This document shows positions 62,027 through 64,000 of a DNA stretch of 64,000 nt, piece by piece. A program made the translations under genes and the position numbers. Under the pieces are notes generated by a model. The model did not search any database. It saw nothing but the letters and a program-made list of their open reading frames with translations, and was not told where the DNA came from. Source of the DNA: Doryteuthis pealeii (lineage: Eukaryota; Mollusca; Cephalopoda; Myopsida; Loliginidae); assembly GCA_023376005.1 (NCBI GenBank), contig CM042176.1:4464522-4528521 (forward strand), read 5' to 3'. Each line of letters begins with the position of its first letter. Within the stretch, counting starts at the first letter, position 1.

Positions 62027-62460
62027 GAGCAGCCATAGATATATAGATATATAGATAGATTGATAGATAGATAGATAGATGTTCAGCTCAAATTCATAAC
62101 TTGCAAAATTATCATTGAAATCCTTAGGATTGTAAATACCTTTATTTTCGAGATATTTCAACTGTATTGCTCTAACAAAAATCTCTATGGTGTACCTTTT
62201 TTTTCTGCGGCACATGGAAACATGAAAATAATCTTTTTACTATGTTGCTTATCTTTTTGTTTTCTTTGACTAAATCCAGAAAAAGGAGGCGTATAAACGT
62301 CGTGCAGTTTATAAAGATCTAAGCAGACTATTCTAAGTGAGTTCGAATCACACCGGATGACAAGGTATGTACAACAAAAGACATAGATTTTAAATGATTG
62401 ACAGTAAGTACTTCGCTGAATTGTAATGTGTGCTTTGTGATGTCCGTAAGTATTCAAGTT
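61250..62460 (-). repeat. 1.2-kb tandem module, right arm copy
   Basis: Inverse order of module 2: GACTTAAACGACCCTCGTAG, TA/GA runs, a GATA array with GATAATGAACAGTCTTAGAT spacers, ATGTTCAGCTCAAATTCATA, GTGAGTTCGAATCACACC-like text and TTTGTGATGTCCGTAAGT. Confidence 0.85.
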
Positions 62461-62469
62461 TTTTTTTTC

Positions 62470-62723
62470 TTTTCTTTTATTTAAGACTCATCTAGAAAGA
62501 AGAACCAATTCTTATAATACTAGAAAAACTAATTCAAGTATCTTTTTTAATTTCGGTGCAGGTGAGGCTCATACAAAGGTGAGAGATGTGCGACTAATCC
62601 AAAAATGGACAAAACAGTGTCCCGAGCAGACGTAAAGTATATGGGTGAGACTTAAGACTTAAACGACACTCGTAGATGGACAGATAGATAATTAACTGCC
62701 TTAGATAGATAGATAATGAACAG

Positions 62724-62812
<89 letters not shown>

Positions 62813-62856
62813 TAGATAGATAGATAGAAATATAGATATATGTATATATATAGCCT

Positions 62857-62889
<33 letters not shown>

Positions 62890-63099
62890 GTATATATAGC
62901 CTTAGATAGGTAGATAGATAGATATATGTATATATAGCCTTAGATAGATAGATAGATGGATAGATAGATAGATAGATAGATAATGAGCAGCCTTAGATAG
63001 CTAGATATCTAGATAATGAACAGTCTTAGATAGATAAATAAATTGATAGATAATGAACAGTCTTAGATAGATAAATAGATGGATAGATAATGAACAGTT

Positions 63100-63135
<36 letters not shown>

Positions 63136-63144
63136 GAACAGTCT

Positions 63145-63188
<44 letters not shown>

Positions 63189-63263
63189 GAACAGTCTTAG
63201 ATATATAGATAGATAGATAGATAGATAATGAACAGTCTTAGATAGATAGATAGATAGATAGAT

Positions 63264-63306
<43 letters not shown>

Positions 63307-63740
63307 GAACAGCTATAGATATATATATATATATAGATAGATTTATAGATAGATAGATGTTCAGCTCAAATTCATAACCTGCAATATTATCATTGAAATC
63401 CTTAGGATTGTAAATACCTTTATTTTCTAGATATTTCAAGTGTATTGCTCTAACAAAAATCTCTATGGTGTACCTTTTTTTCTGCGGCACATGGAAACAT
63501 GAAAAGAATCTTTTTACTATGTTGCTTATCTTTTTTTTTTTCTTTGACTGAATCCAGAAAAAGGAGGCGTATAAACGTCGTGCAGTATATAAAGATCTAA
63601 GCAGACAGACTATTCTAAGTGAGTTCGAATCACACCGGGTGACAAGGTATGTACAACAAAAGACATAGATTTTAAATGATTGACAGTGAGTACTTCGCTG
63701 AATTGTAATATGTGCTTTGTGATGTCCGTTAAGTATTCAA
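62470..63740 (-). repeat. 1.2-kb tandem module, second right arm copy
   Basis: As above. Complete, including the 300-bp segment deleted in left module 1. Confidence 0.85.
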
Positions 63741-64000
63741 GGGTGGTGGCTGGTTATTTTTTTATTTATTTTTATTTATTTCTTTCACTATCGCCTTGGG
63801 CTCATCCGTTTTCCGGCGTAGATTGTAAACGTGAACTCATTAACCCCCGGGCTATCAATGGACACCATAAAAGCATTTCATTAATAATCTTATTTCAATG
63901 ACTTCAAAAAAAAAAAAAAAAAAGAAAGAAAGAAAGAAAGAACCAACCTTATTTGCTTGCGTTTTTGCTATGTCGCTATGTAAGCATTTCGACCACTCCC
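63741..64000 (-). repeat. Outermost palindrome segment in window
   Basis: Mirror of 1549-1800: TCACTATCGCCTTGGGCTCA, CCCCGGGCTATCAATGGACA, (GAAA)n and ATGTCGCTATGTAAGCATTT. Identity here is high, with differences mainly in homopolymers and GAAA repeats. Confidence 0.85.

Larger units (their letters stand above)
58645..64000 (-). repeat. Right arm of outer giant inverted repeat
   Basis: Inverse of 1549-11045; anchor pairs are given there. Contains, from the inside out, the 10.2-11.0 kb block, a right-only foldback, E tail, shared single-copy sequence, the TTACGGC array, a truncated SINE-A, the N gap, and two tandem modules. Runs off the window. Confidence 0.85.

Overview
The window looks like nuclear DNA of an animal with a repeat-laden, AT-rich genome. 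It carries several families of tRNA-derived SINEs, one LTR family with a tRNA-Trp primer site, many short foldback elements, long (TATC)n, (TA)n, (GA)n and (CA)n tracts, and a tandem satellite. The style suggests a lophotrochozoan such as a mollusc, but no protein gene or mitochondrial sequence fixes the taxon. I find no convincing protein-coding gene or exon. Every open frame I examined is explained by simple-sequence translation or by a repeat copy, so this is an annotation of mobile and repetitive DNA.

Two nested inverted repeats dominate the layout. The outer one pairs 1549-11045 with 58645-64000 in inverse order; the window ends while it is still matching, and a 100-N gap lies inside the right arm. 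The inner one pairs 31163-36790 with 37100-42165 around a spacer of about 300 bp. Arm-specific insertions and copy-number differences mean the outer arms are not a simple copy of one read. From about 11.7 to 42 kb, repeat copies carry many single-base indels, as in raw long-read gap fill. Copies outside that interval are much cleaner.

Region by region: 0-1.5 kb holds microsatellite, an X-family copy and an E-family fragment. 1.5-4.8 kb holds three 1.2-kb tandem modules with (TATC)n cores. 5-8.9 kb holds SINEs, a solo LTR inserted in a short tandem repeat, and a tandem array of units ending in TTTTACGGCATATCAAC. 9-11 kb holds foldbacks and T-rich DNA. 11.7-31 kb is a noisy mosaic of SINEs, E, Y and Z repeats, foldbacks, an LTR and two clusters of 5S-rRNA-derived sequence. 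31-42 kb is the inner palindrome, with a GC-rich 285-bp dimer in each arm. 42-49 kb holds a tandemly duplicated unit, an LTR fragment with two primer sites, clustered SINEs and a hammerhead-ribozyme foldback. 49.5-51.4 kb is a 181-bp satellite with ordered variants. 51.7-58.5 kb holds a second solo LTR, X copies, a Tc1-like non-autonomous DNA element and a second ribozyme-like foldback. 58.6-64 kb is the right outer arm.

The most interesting element is the 224-bp foldback at 47621-47844. Its two halves each spell out a complete type I hammerhead ribozyme (stem I, CTGATGA, stem II, GAAA, short stem III, cleavage site). Weaker hairpins of the form CTGANGA-stem-GAAA recur in many other foldbacks here. 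Family letters (X, E, Y, Z, W, V, SINE-A to D) are local labels of mine. Functional statements about repeats are inference from form; no database search was possible.
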